DNA of 64,000 nt from JBNGOQ01 sp050589645 (GCF_050589645.1 NZ_JBNGOQ010000003.1:62001-126000), one strand, 5' to 3'; positions 8,118-17,004 are shown, numbered from the stretch's first letter. Program-made: numbers and translations. Notes: generated by a model from the letters alone, not told the origin.

Positions 8118-10247
8118 ATGGCAAGGGATTTAAAATTTACTAGAAATATAGGTATTGCTGCGCATATTGATGCGGGCAAGACCACTACTACAGAACGTAT
8201 ACTTTTCTATACGGGCGTAAGCCATAAAATTGGCGAGGTGCACGATGGTGCTGCCACGATGGACTGGATGGAACAAGAGCAGGAGCGTGGAATCACCATT
8301 ACTTCGGCAGCCACTACTTGTGAATGGCAGTTTCCTACCGAAAACGGAAAGCCAACCGCAGATGCCAAAGAATATCACTTTAATATTATCGATACTCCCG
8401 GCCACGTGGATTTTACGGTGGAAGTAAACCGATCTTTGAGGGTTCTTGATGGTTTGGTTTTCTTGTTCAGTGCGGTAGACGGGGTAGAGCCCCAGTCTGA
8501 GACCAACTGGAGGTTGGCCGATAACTACAAGGTGCCACGTATAGGGTTTGTCAATAAAATGGACCGCCAGGGATCTAACTTTTTGATGGTATGCAACCAG
8601 GTGAAGACCATGTTGGGATCCAACGCTGTGCCCATTGTGTTGCCCATAGGTGACGAAGCTGATTTTAAAGGCATTGTTGATCTGGCAAAAAACAGGGCCA
8701 TTGTATGGCATGAGGATAACTTCGGATCTACCTTTGATGTGGTCGATATTCCTTCCGAAATGGAAGCTGAAGTCAAAGAATACAGGGCCGCTTTGATCGA
8801 GGCGGTTGCGGAATACGACGAAAACTTAATGGAAAAATTCTTCGAGGACGAAGATTCCATTACCGAAGAAGAAGTACATGCCGCCTTGAGGGCTGCTGTG
8901 ATGGACAGGGCCATTATTCCAATGATCTGTGGCTCTTCCTTTAAGAACAAAGGTGTTCAGTTTCTTTTAGACGCGGTTTGTAGGTATTTGCCTTCTCCCT
9001 TGGATAAGGAGGATATTGTGGGAACAGATCCCAACACCGGGAACGAGATAAGCCGAAAGCCCGATGCTAAGGCGCCGTTTTCTGCCTTGGCTTTTAAGAT
9101 TGCCACCGATCCCTTTGTAGGGCGCCTGGCATTTTTTAGAACTTATTCTGGCCGTTTGGACGCCGGATCTTACATATTGAATAACCGTTCCGGCAAAAAG
9201 GAACGAATCTCAAGGATTTATCAAATGCACTCCAATAAACAAAATGCCATCGATTATATCGAAGCAGGTGATATTGGTGCTGCAGTAGGATTTAAGGATA
9301 TCAAGACTGGGGATACCATGTCTGATGAAAAACATCCGATTGTCTTGGAGAGTATGGATTTCCCAGATCCTGTAATCGGTATTGCCGTGGAACCTAAAAC
9401 CAAGGCCGATATTGATAAATTGGGCATGTCACTGGCCAAATTGGCCGAAGAGGACCCTACATTCCAGGTGAAGACCGATGAGGCCTCCGGGCAGACCATT
9501 ATCTCTGGAATGGGCGAACTACATTTGGATATCATCGTAGACCGTCTTAGACGTGAATTTAAGGTAGAGGTGAACCAAGGACAACCTCAGGTAGAATACA
9601 AGGAGGCCATTACGGCCACTGCCAACCACAGGGAAATCTATAAGAAGCAAACCGGTGGTCGTGGTAAATTTGCCGATATCGTATTTACCATGGAACCTGC
9701 TGAGGAAGGCAAAAGCGGTCTTGAATTTGTTTCCGCGATCAAAGGGGGTAACATCCCCAAGGAATTTGTTCCTTCTGTAGAAAAAGGCTTTAAGATGGCC
9801 ATGAAGAACGGTCCTTTGGCCGGCTACGAAATGGATTCCATGAAAGTGACCCTTACAGACGGTTCATACCACGATGTGGATTCGGATCAGTTGTCCTTTG
9901 AACTTGCCGCCAAGTTGGGTTATAAGGAGGCTGCCAAAGCCGCCAAAGCGGTCATTATGGAACCGATTATGAAATTGGAGGTGCTTACCCCAGAGGAAAA
10001 TATGGGTGATATTGTGGGCGACCTTAACCGAAGGAGAGGCCAGGTCAGCGATATGTCGGACCGAGCCGGTTCCAAGGTAATCAAAGCTACCGTGCCACTT
10101 GCAGAAATGTTCGGTTACGTTACCTCATTGCGAACCCTGTCTTCCGGTAGGGCAACCTCCACAATGGAGTTTGATCATTATGCGGAGACACCGACCAATA
10201 TTGCAGAAGAGGTAATTAAAGTAGCAAAAGGGGTAACAACCGTTTAA
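8118..10247 (+). CDS. fusA: Translation elongation factor G
   Basis: A 709-residue translocase GTPase. G-motifs are visible in order: AHIDAGKTTTTERIL (about 15-29), RGITITSA (switch I), DTPGHVDF, NKMD and GSSFKNKG. Domain II, the G' insertion typical of EF-G, domain IV (GGRGKFADIVF, QLSFELAAKLGYKEAAK) and domain V (GYVTSLRTLSSGRATSTMEF) follow. Length and motifs fit the canonical translocation factor and not the mitochondrial-type paralogue. Unlike in E. coli, no tuf gene follows; rpsJ starts 10 bp later. Confidence 0.98.
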   Translation: MARDLKFTRNIGIAAHIDAGKTTTTERILFYTGVSHKIGEVHDGAATMDWMEQEQERGITITSAATTCEWQFPTENGKPTADAKEYHFNIIDTPGHVDFTVEVNRSLRVLDGLVFLFSAVDGVEPQSETNWRLADNYKVPRIGFVNKMDRQGSNFLMVCNQVKTMLGSNAVPIVLPIGDEADFKGIVDLAKNRAIVWHEDNFGSTFDVVDIPSEMEAEVKEYRAALIEAVAEYDENLMEKFFEDEDSITEEEVHAALRAAVMDRAIIPMICGSSFKNKGVQFLLDAVCRYLPSPLDKEDIVGTDPNTGNEISRKPDAKAPFSALAFKIATDPFVGRLAFFRTYSGRLDAGSYILNNRSGKKERISRIYQMHSNKQNAIDYIEAGDIGAAVGFKDIKTGDTMSDEKHPIVLESMDFPDPVIGIAVEPKTKADIDKLGMSLAKLAEEDPTFQVKTDEASGQTIISGMGELHLDIIVDRLRREFKVEVNQGQPQVEYKEAITATANHREIYKKQTGGRGKFADIVFTMEPAEEGKSGLEFVSAIKGGNIPKEFVPSVEKGFKMAMKNGPLAGYEMDSMKVTLTDGSYHDVDSDQLSFELAAKLGYKEAAKAAKAVIMEPIMKLEVLTPEENMGDIVGDLNRRRGQVSDMSDRAGSKVIKATVPLAEMFGYVTSLRTLSSGRATSTMEFDHYAETPTNIAEEVIKVAKGVTTV

Positions 10248-10257
10248 ATTTTGTAAG

Positions 10258-10563
10258 ATGAGTCAAAAAATCAGAATAAAATTAAAATCATATGATCACA
10301 ACTTGGTGGACAAGTCTGCCGAGAAGATCGTTAAAACGGTAAAGACCACGGGAGCTGTTGTAACAGGGCCAATTCCTTTGCCAACACACAAAAAGATTTT
10401 TACCGTGCTGCGTTCGCCGCACGTAAACAAAAAATCTAGGGAGCAGTTCCAATTGAGCTCGTACAAAAGACTTTTGGATATTTACAGTTCCTCATCCAAA
10501 ACCATCGACGCCCTTATGAAGCTAGAGCTTCCCAGCGGTGTTGAGGTGGAGATAAAGGTCTAG
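10258..10563 (+). CDS. rpsJ: 30S ribosomal protein S10
   Basis: 101 residues, head protein of the 30S subunit and, by family knowledge, also the NusE partner in antitermination. The start QKIRIKLKSYDHNLVDKSAEKIV and the PLPTHKKIFTVLRSPHVNKKSREQF hairpin are diagnostic. It is closely linked to fusA, but 163 bp that hold a terminator-like hairpin separate it from rplC, an unusually large gap inside this operon. Confidence 0.98.
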   Translation: MSQKIRIKLKSYDHNLVDKSAEKIVKTVKTTGAVVTGPIPLPTHKKIFTVLRSPHVNKKSREQFQLSSYKRLLDIYSSSSKTIDALMKLELPSGVEVEIKV

Positions 10564-10640
10564 TTATTGATTCGCTTTCTGGAAAAGCGGATGACATGTC
10601 CGGAGCGTTTCGCGAAGGAAAAACGGTGAAAAAATACGAT

Positions 10641-10689
10641 CAGGGTTGAAGTATTTTTGACCCTGTTTTTTTGCCAAATAATCGGCAAA
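10641..10689 (+). terminator. Terminator-like hairpin inside the operon, between rpsJ and rplC
   Basis: CAGGGT (10641-10646) pairs with ACCCTG (10660-10665) across a 13-base loop and is followed by seven T (10666-10672). A second short hairpin, TTTGCC/GGCAAA, follows at 10670-10689. The position suggests partial termination or attenuation splitting str-type from S10-type genes. No promoter of the TAnnTTTG kind is obvious between it and rplC, so read-through is probably needed. Confidence 0.55.
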
Positions 10690-10726
10690 TACAAAAAGAG
10701 TAATTAATAGTTAATTAAATATAAAT

Positions 10727-11344
10727 ATGTCTGGGTTAATAGGAAAAAAAGTAGGTATGACCAGCATTTTTGACGAAAATGGAAAGAACATTCCATGTAC
10801 CGTCATCGAAGCTGGACCATGCGTGGTTACCCAAGTCAGAACCGAAGAGGTAGACGGGTACAGTGCCCTTCAGCTTGGTTTCGATGACAAGGCAGAAAAA
10901 CGTGCAAACAAGGCCGAGACCGGCCATTTCAAAAAAGCAGGTGCTTCTCCCAAGAAAAAAGTCGTTGAGTTCCAAGGTTATGAAGGAGAATACAAATTGG
11001 GAGATACGCTAGGCGTAGATCTATTTGTAGAAGGAGAATTTGTGGATGTTTCGGCCACTTCCAAGGGAAAAGGTTTCCAAGGTGTGGTAAGGAGACACGG
11101 TTTTGCGGGTGTTGGTCAGGCGACGCACGGACAACACAACAGGTTAAGGGCTCCAGGTTCGATCGGTGCTGCATCCTACCCTGCAAGGGTATTCAAAGGG
11201 ATGAAAATGGCCGGAAGAATGGGTGGAGGAAAAGTGACCGTTCAAAACCTTAGAGTTTTAAAAGTTGTTCCGGAAAAGAACCTTTTAGTCGTAAAAGGCT
11301 GTGTTCCCGGTCATAAGAACGCTTATGTAACTATTAGGAAGTAA
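10727..11344 (+). CDS. rplC: 50S ribosomal protein L3
   Basis: 205 residues. L3 binds near the peptidyl transferase centre and starts 50S assembly. MSGLIGKKVGMTSIFDENG and the extended loop KGKGFQGVVRRHGFAG...THGQHNRLRAPGSIG are diagnostic. The stop codon overlaps the rplD start by one base (TAATG), indicating translational coupling. An AT-rich leader precedes it rather than a Shine-Dalgarno sequence. Confidence 0.97.
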   Translation: MSGLIGKKVGMTSIFDENGKNIPCTVIEAGPCVVTQVRTEEVDGYSALQLGFDDKAEKRANKAETGHFKKAGASPKKKVVEFQGYEGEYKLGDTLGVDLFVEGEFVDVSATSKGKGFQGVVRRHGFAGVGQATHGQHNRLRAPGSIGAASYPARVFKGMKMAGRMGGGKVTVQNLRVLKVVPEKNLLVVKGCVPGHKNAYVTIRK

Positions 11345-11973
11345 TGAAGGTAGCAGTTTTAGATATCAAGGGAAAAGAAACAGGGAGAAAGGCAGACCTT
11401 TCTGATGCTGTTTTCGCGATAGAACCTAACAACCATGCCATTTATTTGGATGTGAAACAGTATTTGGCACACCAAAGGCAAGGAACGCACAAGTCAAAAG
11501 AGCGTGCGGAAATTGTAGGTAGTACAAGAAAGATCAAAAAACAAAAAGGAACCGGTACTGCCCGTGCAGGTAGTATCAAGTCTCCAATTTTTCGTGGAGG
11601 TGGTAGAATTTTTGGACCAAGACCCAAGGATTACACACAAAAATTGAACAAAAACTTGAAGCGTTTGGCCAGAAGGTCGGCTTTGAGTTTAAAGACAAAA
11701 GAGGATGCCATTTTGGTTGTTGAGGACTTCAATTTTGAAGCGCCCAAAACCAAGGATTTTATCCAGGTTTTAAAGTCGTTGGGACTGGAAAACAAAAAAT
11801 CTTTATTTGTGTTGGGCGATTCAAATAATAACGTATATTTGTCGTCACGCAATTTGGAGCGTTCTGAGGTTATAACTAATTCAGAATTAAGCACTTACAA
11901 AATATTAAATGCAAATAATATTGTGCTTCTTGAAGGTTGCTTGGAAGGAATAGAATCGAACTTAAATAAATAG
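11344..11973 (+). CDS. rplD: 50S ribosomal protein L4
   Basis: 209 residues. L4 lines the exit tunnel. The tunnel loop is visible as GTGTARAGSIKSPIFRGGGRIFGPRPKDY, and the C-terminal globular part follows. In gammaproteobacteria L4 represses its own operon through an S10 leader. That leader is not recognisable here, but the rpsJ-rplC hairpin lies one gene upstream. Ends 7 bp before rplW. Confidence 0.97.
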   Translation: MKVAVLDIKGKETGRKADLSDAVFAIEPNNHAIYLDVKQYLAHQRQGTHKSKERAEIVGSTRKIKKQKGTGTARAGSIKSPIFRGGGRIFGPRPKDYTQKLNKNLKRLARRSALSLKTKEDAILVVEDFNFEAPKTKDFIQVLKSLGLENKKSLFVLGDSNNNVYLSSRNLERSEVITNSELSTYKILNANNIVLLEGCLEGIESNLNK

Positions 11974-11980
11974 GGAAACG

Positions 11981-12271
11981 ATGAGTGTGTTGATAAAACC
12001 GATTATTACCGAAAAGATGACCGCCGATGGCGAGTTGTTCAATCGTTATGGTTTCGTTGTTGACCCAAAGGCGAACAAGCTTGAGATCAAAGATGCGGTC
12101 GAAGCTACCTACGGGGTTTCCGTAGAAAAGGTTCGTACCATGAACTATGGGCCCAAGCGTAAGACGCGCTTCACCAAAACAGGTGTGCAGCACGGTAAGA
12201 CCAACGCTTATAAAAAGGCAATAGTGGATGTAGCGGAAGGTGATATTATTGATTTTTACAGTAATCTATAA
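11981..12271 (+). CDS. rplW: 50S ribosomal protein L23
   Basis: 96 residues. L23 sits at the tunnel exit and is the docking point for trigger factor and SRP (ffh is encoded at 51835). MSVLIKPIITEKMT, VDPKANKLEIKDAVEATYGV and the basic loop YGPKRKTRFTKTG are the family features. It keeps the usual place between L4 and L2. Confidence 0.97.
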   Translation: MSVLIKPIITEKMTADGELFNRYGFVVDPKANKLEIKDAVEATYGVSVEKVRTMNYGPKRKTRFTKTGVQHGKTNAYKKAIVDVAEGDIIDFYSNL

Positions 12272-12280
12272 AGACAAGAA

Positions 12281-13105
12281 ATGTCAGTTAGAAAATTAAA
12301 ACCAATCACTCCCGGACAGCGTTTTAGAGTAGTAAACGGATTTGACGCGATTACTACTGATAAGCCGGAGAAGAGCTTGCTCGCTCCGTTAAAAAAGTCG
12401 GGAGGTAGAAACAGTCAAGGAAAAATGACCATGCGCTACAAAGGCGGGGGTCATAAGAGAAGGTATCGTGTTATCGATTTCAAAAGGGATAAGCAAGGTG
12501 TAGAGGCTACGGTGAAATCCATTCAGTACGATCCCAACAGAACGGCATTTATCGCTTTGGTGGAATACACTGATGGCGAGAAGCGCTATATCGTGGCCCA
12601 AAACGGGCTTCAGGTAGATCAGAAGGTCTCGTCCGGTAAGAACGCAACTCCCGACATTGGGAATGCACTTCCCTTGAACGAAATCCCTTTGGGAACTATC
12701 ATTTCATGCATCGAACTGCGACCCGGCCAGGGTGCCGTTATGGCACGTAGTGCCGGTGCCTTTGCCCAATTGATGGCCAGGGAAGGAAAGTTTGCTACCG
12801 TAAAACTACCTTCAGGGGAAACCCGGTTGATCTTGGCCAATTGTTTGGCTACGGTAGGTGCGATATCCAACTCGGATCATCAATTGATCGTTTCCGGTAA
12901 AGCAGGTAGAAGTAGGTGGTTGGGCAGAAGGCCAAGAACAAGACCTGTTGCCATGAACCCAGTGGATCACCCCATGGGCGGTGGTGAAGGCAGGGCTTCC
13001 GGTGGTCATCCAAGATCAAGGAACGGTGTTCCTGCAAAAGGATACAGGACACGTTCCAAGACCAAAGACACCAATAAGTATATCATAGAACGTAGAAAGA
13101 AATAA
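12281..13105 (+). CDS. rplB: 50S ribosomal protein L2
   Basis: 274 residues, the most conserved large-subunit protein, needed for subunit association and peptidyl transfer. The OB-fold region contains MTMRYKGGGHKRRYRVIDF. The C-terminal extension carries MNPVDHPMGGGEGRASGGHPRSR with the essential histidine region intact. The last residues (TNKYIIERRKK) form the usual basic tail. Confidence 0.98.
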   Translation: MSVRKLKPITPGQRFRVVNGFDAITTDKPEKSLLAPLKKSGGRNSQGKMTMRYKGGGHKRRYRVIDFKRDKQGVEATVKSIQYDPNRTAFIALVEYTDGEKRYIVAQNGLQVDQKVSSGKNATPDIGNALPLNEIPLGTIISCIELRPGQGAVMARSAGAFAQLMAREGKFATVKLPSGETRLILANCLATVGAISNSDHQLIVSGKAGRSRWLGRRPRTRPVAMNPVDHPMGGGEGRASGGHPRSRNGVPAKGYRTRSKTKDTNKYIIERRKK

Positions 13106-13117
13106 AAAGCAAAAGAA

Positions 13118-13396
13118 ATGGCACGTTCATTAAAAAAAGGACCTTACGTTCACTATAGCTTAGAGAAAAAGATCCATCAGAATGTAGAATCTGGAAAGAA
13201 GACGGTTATTAAAACCTGGTCCAGGGCTTCTATGATAACGCCGGATTTCGTTGGCCAGACCATAGCTGTTCATAACGGGAGACAATTTGTGCCCGTATAT
13301 GTTACTGAAAATATGGTGGGGCACAAACTGGGTGAGTTTTCACCAACGCGGTCTTTCCGCGGTCATGCCGGTGCAAAAAATAAAGGAAAAAAGTAA
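13118..13396 (+). CDS. rpsS: 30S ribosomal protein S19
   Basis: 92 residues, matching the common length. It contacts the A-site finger in the 30S head and forms a complex with S13. MARSLKKGPYVHYSL, TWSRASMITPDFVGQTIAVHNGRQFVPVYVTENMVGHKLGEFSPTR (read in pieces) and FRGHAG are diagnostic. Only 3 bp separate it from rplV. Confidence 0.98.
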   Translation: MARSLKKGPYVHYSLEKKIHQNVESGKKTVIKTWSRASMITPDFVGQTIAVHNGRQFVPVYVTENMVGHKLGEFSPTRSFRGHAGAKNKGKK

Positions 13397-13399
13397 GCT

Positions 13400-13807
13400 A
13401 TGGGAGTTCGAAAAAGACAAATGGCCGAAAGATTGAAGGCAGAGAAAAAGCAAGTGGCATTCGCTAAATTGAACAATTGCCCTACCTCACCCAGGAAAAT
13501 GCGTCTTGTGGCGGATTTGGTCAGAGGGGTACAAGTAGAAAAAGCACTTGCCATCTTAAAGTTTAGTCAGAAAGAGGCGTCTCGCAAAGTAGAGAAATTA
13601 TTGCTTTCCGCTATTGCCAACTGGCAGTCCAAGAATGAGGATGCCAATATAGAGGATGCCGATCTTTTTATCCAGGAGATCCGTGTGGATGGAGGGAGTA
13701 TGCTTAAACGTTTGCGACCTGCACCACAGGGAAGGGCACATAGAATTAGAAAACGTTCCAATCACGTAACCTTGGTGTTGGGATCTAACAATAACACACA
13801 AAGCTAG
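13400..13807 (+). CDS. rplV: 50S ribosomal protein L22
   Basis: 135 residues, longer than the 110-residue E. coli protein because of an N-terminal extension (MGVRKRQMAERLKAEKK). The core begins at LNNCPTSPRKMRLVADLVRG. The tunnel-lining beta hairpin is present as ...GGSMLKRLRPAPQGRAHRIRKRSNH. The alternative internal start MAERLKAEKK, eight codons downstream, would shorten the N-terminus and cannot be ruled out. Confidence 0.96.
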   Translation: MGVRKRQMAERLKAEKKQVAFAKLNNCPTSPRKMRLVADLVRGVQVEKALAILKFSQKEASRKVEKLLLSAIANWQSKNEDANIEDADLFIQEIRVDGGSMLKRLRPAPQGRAHRIRKRSNHVTLVLGSNNNTQS

Positions 13808-13817
13808 AGCATTTAGT

Positions 13818-14537
13818 ATGGGACAAAAAACAAATCCAATCGGAAATCGTCTAGGAATTATCAGGGGGTGGGAATCCAACTGGTACGGAGGAAATGACTA
13901 TGGCGACAAATTGGCCGAAGACGATAAGATCAGAAAATATGTTCATGCGCGTTTGGCAAAAGCCAGTGTGTCCAGGGTAATCATTGAACGTACCCTAAAG
14001 CTTATCACAGTTACCATTACAACGGCCAGACCCGGTATCATCATCGGTAAAGGAGGCCAGGAAGTAGATAAGTTAAAGGAAGAACTTAAAAAGATTACCG
14101 ATAAAGAGGTCCAGATCAATATTTATGAGATCAAAAGGCCCGAGGTAGATGCAAATCTAGTAGCAGCAAGCGTTGCACGCCAAATAGAGAACAGAATTTC
14201 GTACAGGCGCGCCATTAAAATGGCCATTGCCGCTGCCATGAGGATGAACGCTGAAGGGATAAAAATAATGATATCGGGACGTTTGAACGGTGCAGAAATG
14301 GCACGTTCGGAATCGTACAAGGACGGAAGGATCCCTTTATCCACCTTTAGGGCAGATATCGATTACGCATTGCACGAGGCCCATACCACCTATGGTAGAT
14401 TGGGAATCAAGGTTTGGATCATGAAAGGCGAGGTTTACGGGAAGAGAGAACTTTCTCCCTTGGTAGGGATGTCCAAAGGCCAAGGAAAAGGAGGCAAGCA
14501 AGAAGGAGGCAAGAAACCGCAACGTCGTAGAAAGTAA
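13818..14537 (+). CDS. rpsC: 30S ribosomal protein S3
   Basis: 239 residues. S3 guards the mRNA entry tunnel. MGQKTNPIGNRLGI at the start, the KH domain GxxG loop in TARPGIIIGKGGQEVDKL, and the C-terminal domain ISYRRAIKMAIAAAMR...GRLNGAEMARSE are clear. The C-terminus ends in a Gly/Lys/Arg-rich tail (KGQGKGGKQEGGKKPQRRRK), as in many Bacteroidetes. Confidence 0.98.
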   Translation: MGQKTNPIGNRLGIIRGWESNWYGGNDYGDKLAEDDKIRKYVHARLAKASVSRVIIERTLKLITVTITTARPGIIIGKGGQEVDKLKEELKKITDKEVQINIYEIKRPEVDANLVAASVARQIENRISYRRAIKMAIAAAMRMNAEGIKIMISGRLNGAEMARSESYKDGRIPLSTFRADIDYALHEAHTTYGRLGIKVWIMKGEVYGKRELSPLVGMSKGQGKGGKQEGGKKPQRRRK

Positions 14538-14559
14538 TTTTTTAAAGAAGTAAGAAGAA

Positions 14560-14979
14560 ATGTTACAGCCAAAAAGAACCAAGTTTCGTAAAGCGCAAAA
14601 GGGACGTATGAAAGGGATTTCCGGAAGAGGACATCAACTTTCAAACGGAATGTTCGGCATCAAATCCTTGGATTCCAAGTTCATCACCTCACGTCAGATC
14701 GAGGCTGCGCGTATTGCTGCTACCCGCTATATGAAAAGGGAAGGGCAATTATGGATCAAGATTTTCCCGGATAAGCCCATTACGAAAAAGCCTTTGGAGG
14801 TACGTATGGGTAAAGGTAAGGGTGCCCCCGAATATTTTGTGGCAGTCGTTACCCCAGGCAGAATTATGTTCGAGGTGGCCGGTGTGCCCATTGATGTGGC
14901 CAAGGAGGCATTGCGCCTAGCGGCACAGAAACTGCCCGTAAAAACAAAGTTTATTGTTGCCAGGGACTACGCGGGCTAA
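14560..14979 (+). CDS. rplP: 50S ribosomal protein L16
   Basis: 139 residues. L16 helps position tRNA at the A and P sites. MLQPKRTKFRKAQKGRMKG at the start, the arginine-rich RQIEAARIAATRYMKREGQLWIKIFPDKP segment and EVRMGKGKGAPEYFVAVVTPGRIMFE are diagnostic. Followed 19 bp later by rpmC. Confidence 0.98.
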   Translation: MLQPKRTKFRKAQKGRMKGISGRGHQLSNGMFGIKSLDSKFITSRQIEAARIAATRYMKREGQLWIKIFPDKPITKKPLEVRMGKGKGAPEYFVAVVTPGRIMFEVAGVPIDVAKEALRLAAQKLPVKTKFIVARDYAG

Positions 14980-14998
14980 TTTTTAATTGTAAGGAATC

Positions 14999-15190
14999 AT
15001 GAAACAATCGGAAATAAAAGAATTATCAGTTGAGGAGCTAAATGAAAAATTGGCCGAGTTTAAAAAGCAACACGCAGATTTAAAAATGGCACATTCCGTT
15101 ACTCCGTTGGAAAACCCGCTTCAAATCAGAAAAGTGAGAAGAACGGTAGCAAGATTGGCAACTGAATTAACAAAAAGGGACTTACAATAA
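14999..15190 (+). CDS. rpmC: 50S ribosomal protein L29
   Basis: 63 residues, a two-helix protein beside L23 at the tunnel exit. MKQSEIKELSVEELNEKL and the closing IRKVRRTVARLATEL are the usual ends of the hairpin. It occupies the conserved slot between L16 and S17. Confidence 0.96.
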   Translation: MKQSEIKELSVEELNEKLAEFKKQHADLKMAHSVTPLENPLQIRKVRRTVARLATELTKRDLQ

Positions 15191-15203
15191 TCGGTTCTGC
15201 TTT

Positions 15204-15461
15204 ATGGAAAATAGAAATTTAAGAAAAGAGAGAGTAGGTATTGTTACCAGTAACAAAATGGAGAAATCGATAGTGGTTTCCGAAGTTAAGCGTGTAAAGC
15301 ACCCTATGTATGGTAAATTCGTTTTGAAAACGAAAAAATATGTTGCGCACGATGAGGAAAACAACTGCAATATCGGGGATACCGTTAAAATTATGGAGAC
15401 CCGTCCGTTGAGTAGGACCAAGTGTTGGAGATTAGTTGAAATCATTGAAAGAGCTAAATAA
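15204..15461 (+). CDS. rpsQ: 30S ribosomal protein S17
   Basis: 85 residues, an OB-fold primary 16S rRNA binder. RKERVGIVTSNKMEKSIVVSEVKRVKHPMYGKF and the closing NIGDTVKIMETRPLSRTKCWRLVEIIE are diagnostic. Two bases separate its stop from the rplN start. Confidence 0.97.
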   Translation: MENRNLRKERVGIVTSNKMEKSIVVSEVKRVKHPMYGKFVLKTKKYVAHDEENNCNIGDTVKIMETRPLSRTKCWRLVEIIERAK

Positions 15462-15463
15462 TT

Positions 15464-15832
15464 ATGTTACAGCAAGAATCTAGATTAAAGGTAGCGGATA
15501 ACACAGGGGCAAAGGAAGTGCTTACCATACGTGTACTGGGAGGTACCAAAAGGAGGTACGCTTCCGTCGGGGACAAGATCGTGGTTACCGTAAAGGAAGC
15601 TGCGCCGAACGGAACCATAAAAAAGGGAGCCGTTTCCACAGCTGTGGTAGTACGTACCAAAAAAGAAGTGCGCAGACCCGATGGCTCGTATATACGTTTT
15701 GATGACAACGCCTGTGTGTTGTTGAACCCCACTGGGGAAATGAGGGGTACACGTGTTTTTGGCCCGGTCGCAAGAGAACTTCGTGACAAGCAATTTATGA
15801 AAATCGTATCATTGGCCCCGGAGGTGCTTTAA
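15464..15832 (+). CDS. rplN: 50S ribosomal protein L14
   Basis: 122 residues, at the subunit interface next to L19 and bridge B8. MLQQESRLKVADNTGAKEVLTIRVLGG and the C-terminal GTRVFGPVARELRDKQFMKIVSLAPEVL are near-universal blocks. No length anomaly. Confidence 0.98.
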   Translation: MLQQESRLKVADNTGAKEVLTIRVLGGTKRRYASVGDKIVVTVKEAAPNGTIKKGAVSTAVVVRTKKEVRRPDGSYIRFDDNACVLLNPTGEMRGTRVFGPVARELRDKQFMKIVSLAPEVL

Positions 15833-15845
15833 CATACTAGTAGAG

Positions 15846-16160
15846 ATGACAAAATTGAAGATAAAAACAGGGGATACGGTCAGGATCATTGCTGGGGACC
15901 ACAAAGGGGTCGAAGGTAAAGTGGTTCGCGTAGACCGTGAAAAGAACAAAGCAATTGTGGAAGGCGCCAATATGGTGTCCAAGCATGAGAAGCCCAGTGC
16001 AAAGAACCCTCAGGGTGGCATTGTAAAGAAAGAAGCTCCTTTGCATATTTCCAACTTGGCGTTGATCGATCCAAAGTCTGGAGAGACCACACGGGTAGGA
16101 TATGAAGTAAGGGATGGTAAGAAAGTAAGGTTTTCCAAGAAATCCAACGAAGTTATTTAG
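15846..16160 (+). CDS. rplX: 50S ribosomal protein L24
   Basis: 104 residues, an early 50S assembly protein. A KOW motif lies at the N-terminus (TGDTVRIIAGDHKGVEGKVVRVDREKNKAIVEG). HEKPSAKNPQGGIVKKEAPLHISNLALIDP is the typical second half. Two bases separate it from rplE. Confidence 0.97.
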   Translation: MTKLKIKTGDTVRIIAGDHKGVEGKVVRVDREKNKAIVEGANMVSKHEKPSAKNPQGGIVKKEAPLHISNLALIDPKSGETTRVGYEVRDGKKVRFSKKSNEVI

Positions 16161-16162
16161 TT

Positions 16163-16714
16163 ATGGGGTACGTTCCAAGATTAAAGCAAGAGTATAAGGA
16201 GCGCGTGATCAAGGCGCTCAGGGAAGAATTTGGTTACAAAAATGTAATGCAAGTGCCCAAACTGGAAAAGATAGTTGTGAGCAGGGGCGTAGGTGCAGCT
16301 GTAGCGGATAAAAAACTAATCGATTATGCCGTGGACGAGCTGACCAACATCACCGGTCAAAAGGCTGTTTCCACAGTGTCCAAAAAGGACGTCGCCGCCT
16401 TTAAGTTGCGTAAGGGAATGCCCATAGGGGCCAAAGTTACCCTTCGCGGTGAAAGGATGTACGAGTTTTTGGATAGATTGATTACCAGTGCTTTACCCAG
16501 GGTAAGGGATTTTCAGGGAATCAGGGCTACCGGGTTCGATGGCCGTGGAAATTACAATTTGGGCGTTACCGAGCAAATTATTTTTCCCGAGATCAATATC
16601 GATAAGATCAACAGGATCAACGGAATGGACATTACATTTGTCACTTCCGCTGGTACCGATAAGGAAGCAAAATCATTATTAACCGAATTAGGACTACCCT
16701 TTAAAAAGAATTAG
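16163..16714 (+). CDS. rplE: 50S ribosomal protein L5
   Basis: 183 residues. L5 binds 5S rRNA and forms bridge B1b. MGYVPRLKQEYKERVIKALREEFGYKNVMQVPKLEKIVV, LRKGMPIGAKVTLRGERMYEFLDRLI and the closing DITFVTSAGTDKEAKSLLTELGLPF are the family blocks, read in order. One base separates it from rpsN. Confidence 0.98.
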   Translation: MGYVPRLKQEYKERVIKALREEFGYKNVMQVPKLEKIVVSRGVGAAVADKKLIDYAVDELTNITGQKAVSTVSKKDVAAFKLRKGMPIGAKVTLRGERMYEFLDRLITSALPRVRDFQGIRATGFDGRGNYNLGVTEQIIFPEINIDKINRINGMDITFVTSAGTDKEAKSLLTELGLPFKKN

Positions 16715-16715
16715 T

Positions 16716-16985
16716 ATGGCTAAAGAATCAATGAAGGCCCGCGAAGTCAAGAGAGCAAAGACCGTAGCCAAATATGCCGCAAAGCGCAAGGCGTTAAAGG
16801 AAGCCGGTGATTACGAGGCATTACAGAAGCTGCCAAAGAACGCCTCTCCCGTGCGCATGCACAATCGTTGTAAGTTGACGGGAAGACCCAAAGGATATAT
16901 GAGAACCTTTGGAGTTTCTAGGGTAATGTTCAGGGAAATGGCCAATAAGGGATTGATTCCCGGGGTGAAAAAAGCAAGTTGGTAA
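16716..16985 (+). CDS. rpsN: 30S ribosomal protein S14, zinc-independent form
   Basis: 89 residues, basic helical N-terminus and C-terminal TFGVSRVMFREMANKGLIPGVKKASW. The segment around MHNRCKLTGRPKGYMR has only one cysteine, so the CxxC...CxxC zinc knuckle of the short S14 type is absent: this is a C-minus protein. Length is intermediate between short zinc (61) and long (101) types, as usual in Bacteroidetes. Confidence 0.97.
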   Translation: MAKESMKAREVKRAKTVAKYAAKRKALKEAGDYEALQKLPKNASPVRMHNRCKLTGRPKGYMRTFGVSRVMFREMANKGLIPGVKKASW

Positions 16986-17004
16986 TACGTTAAAAAGTAA
17001 AGAG

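Noticed and set aside
8130..8711. Open frame of 193 codons on the minus strand opposite fusA
   Set aside because: Antisense shadow of a highly conserved gene; the product has no family features and no promoter.
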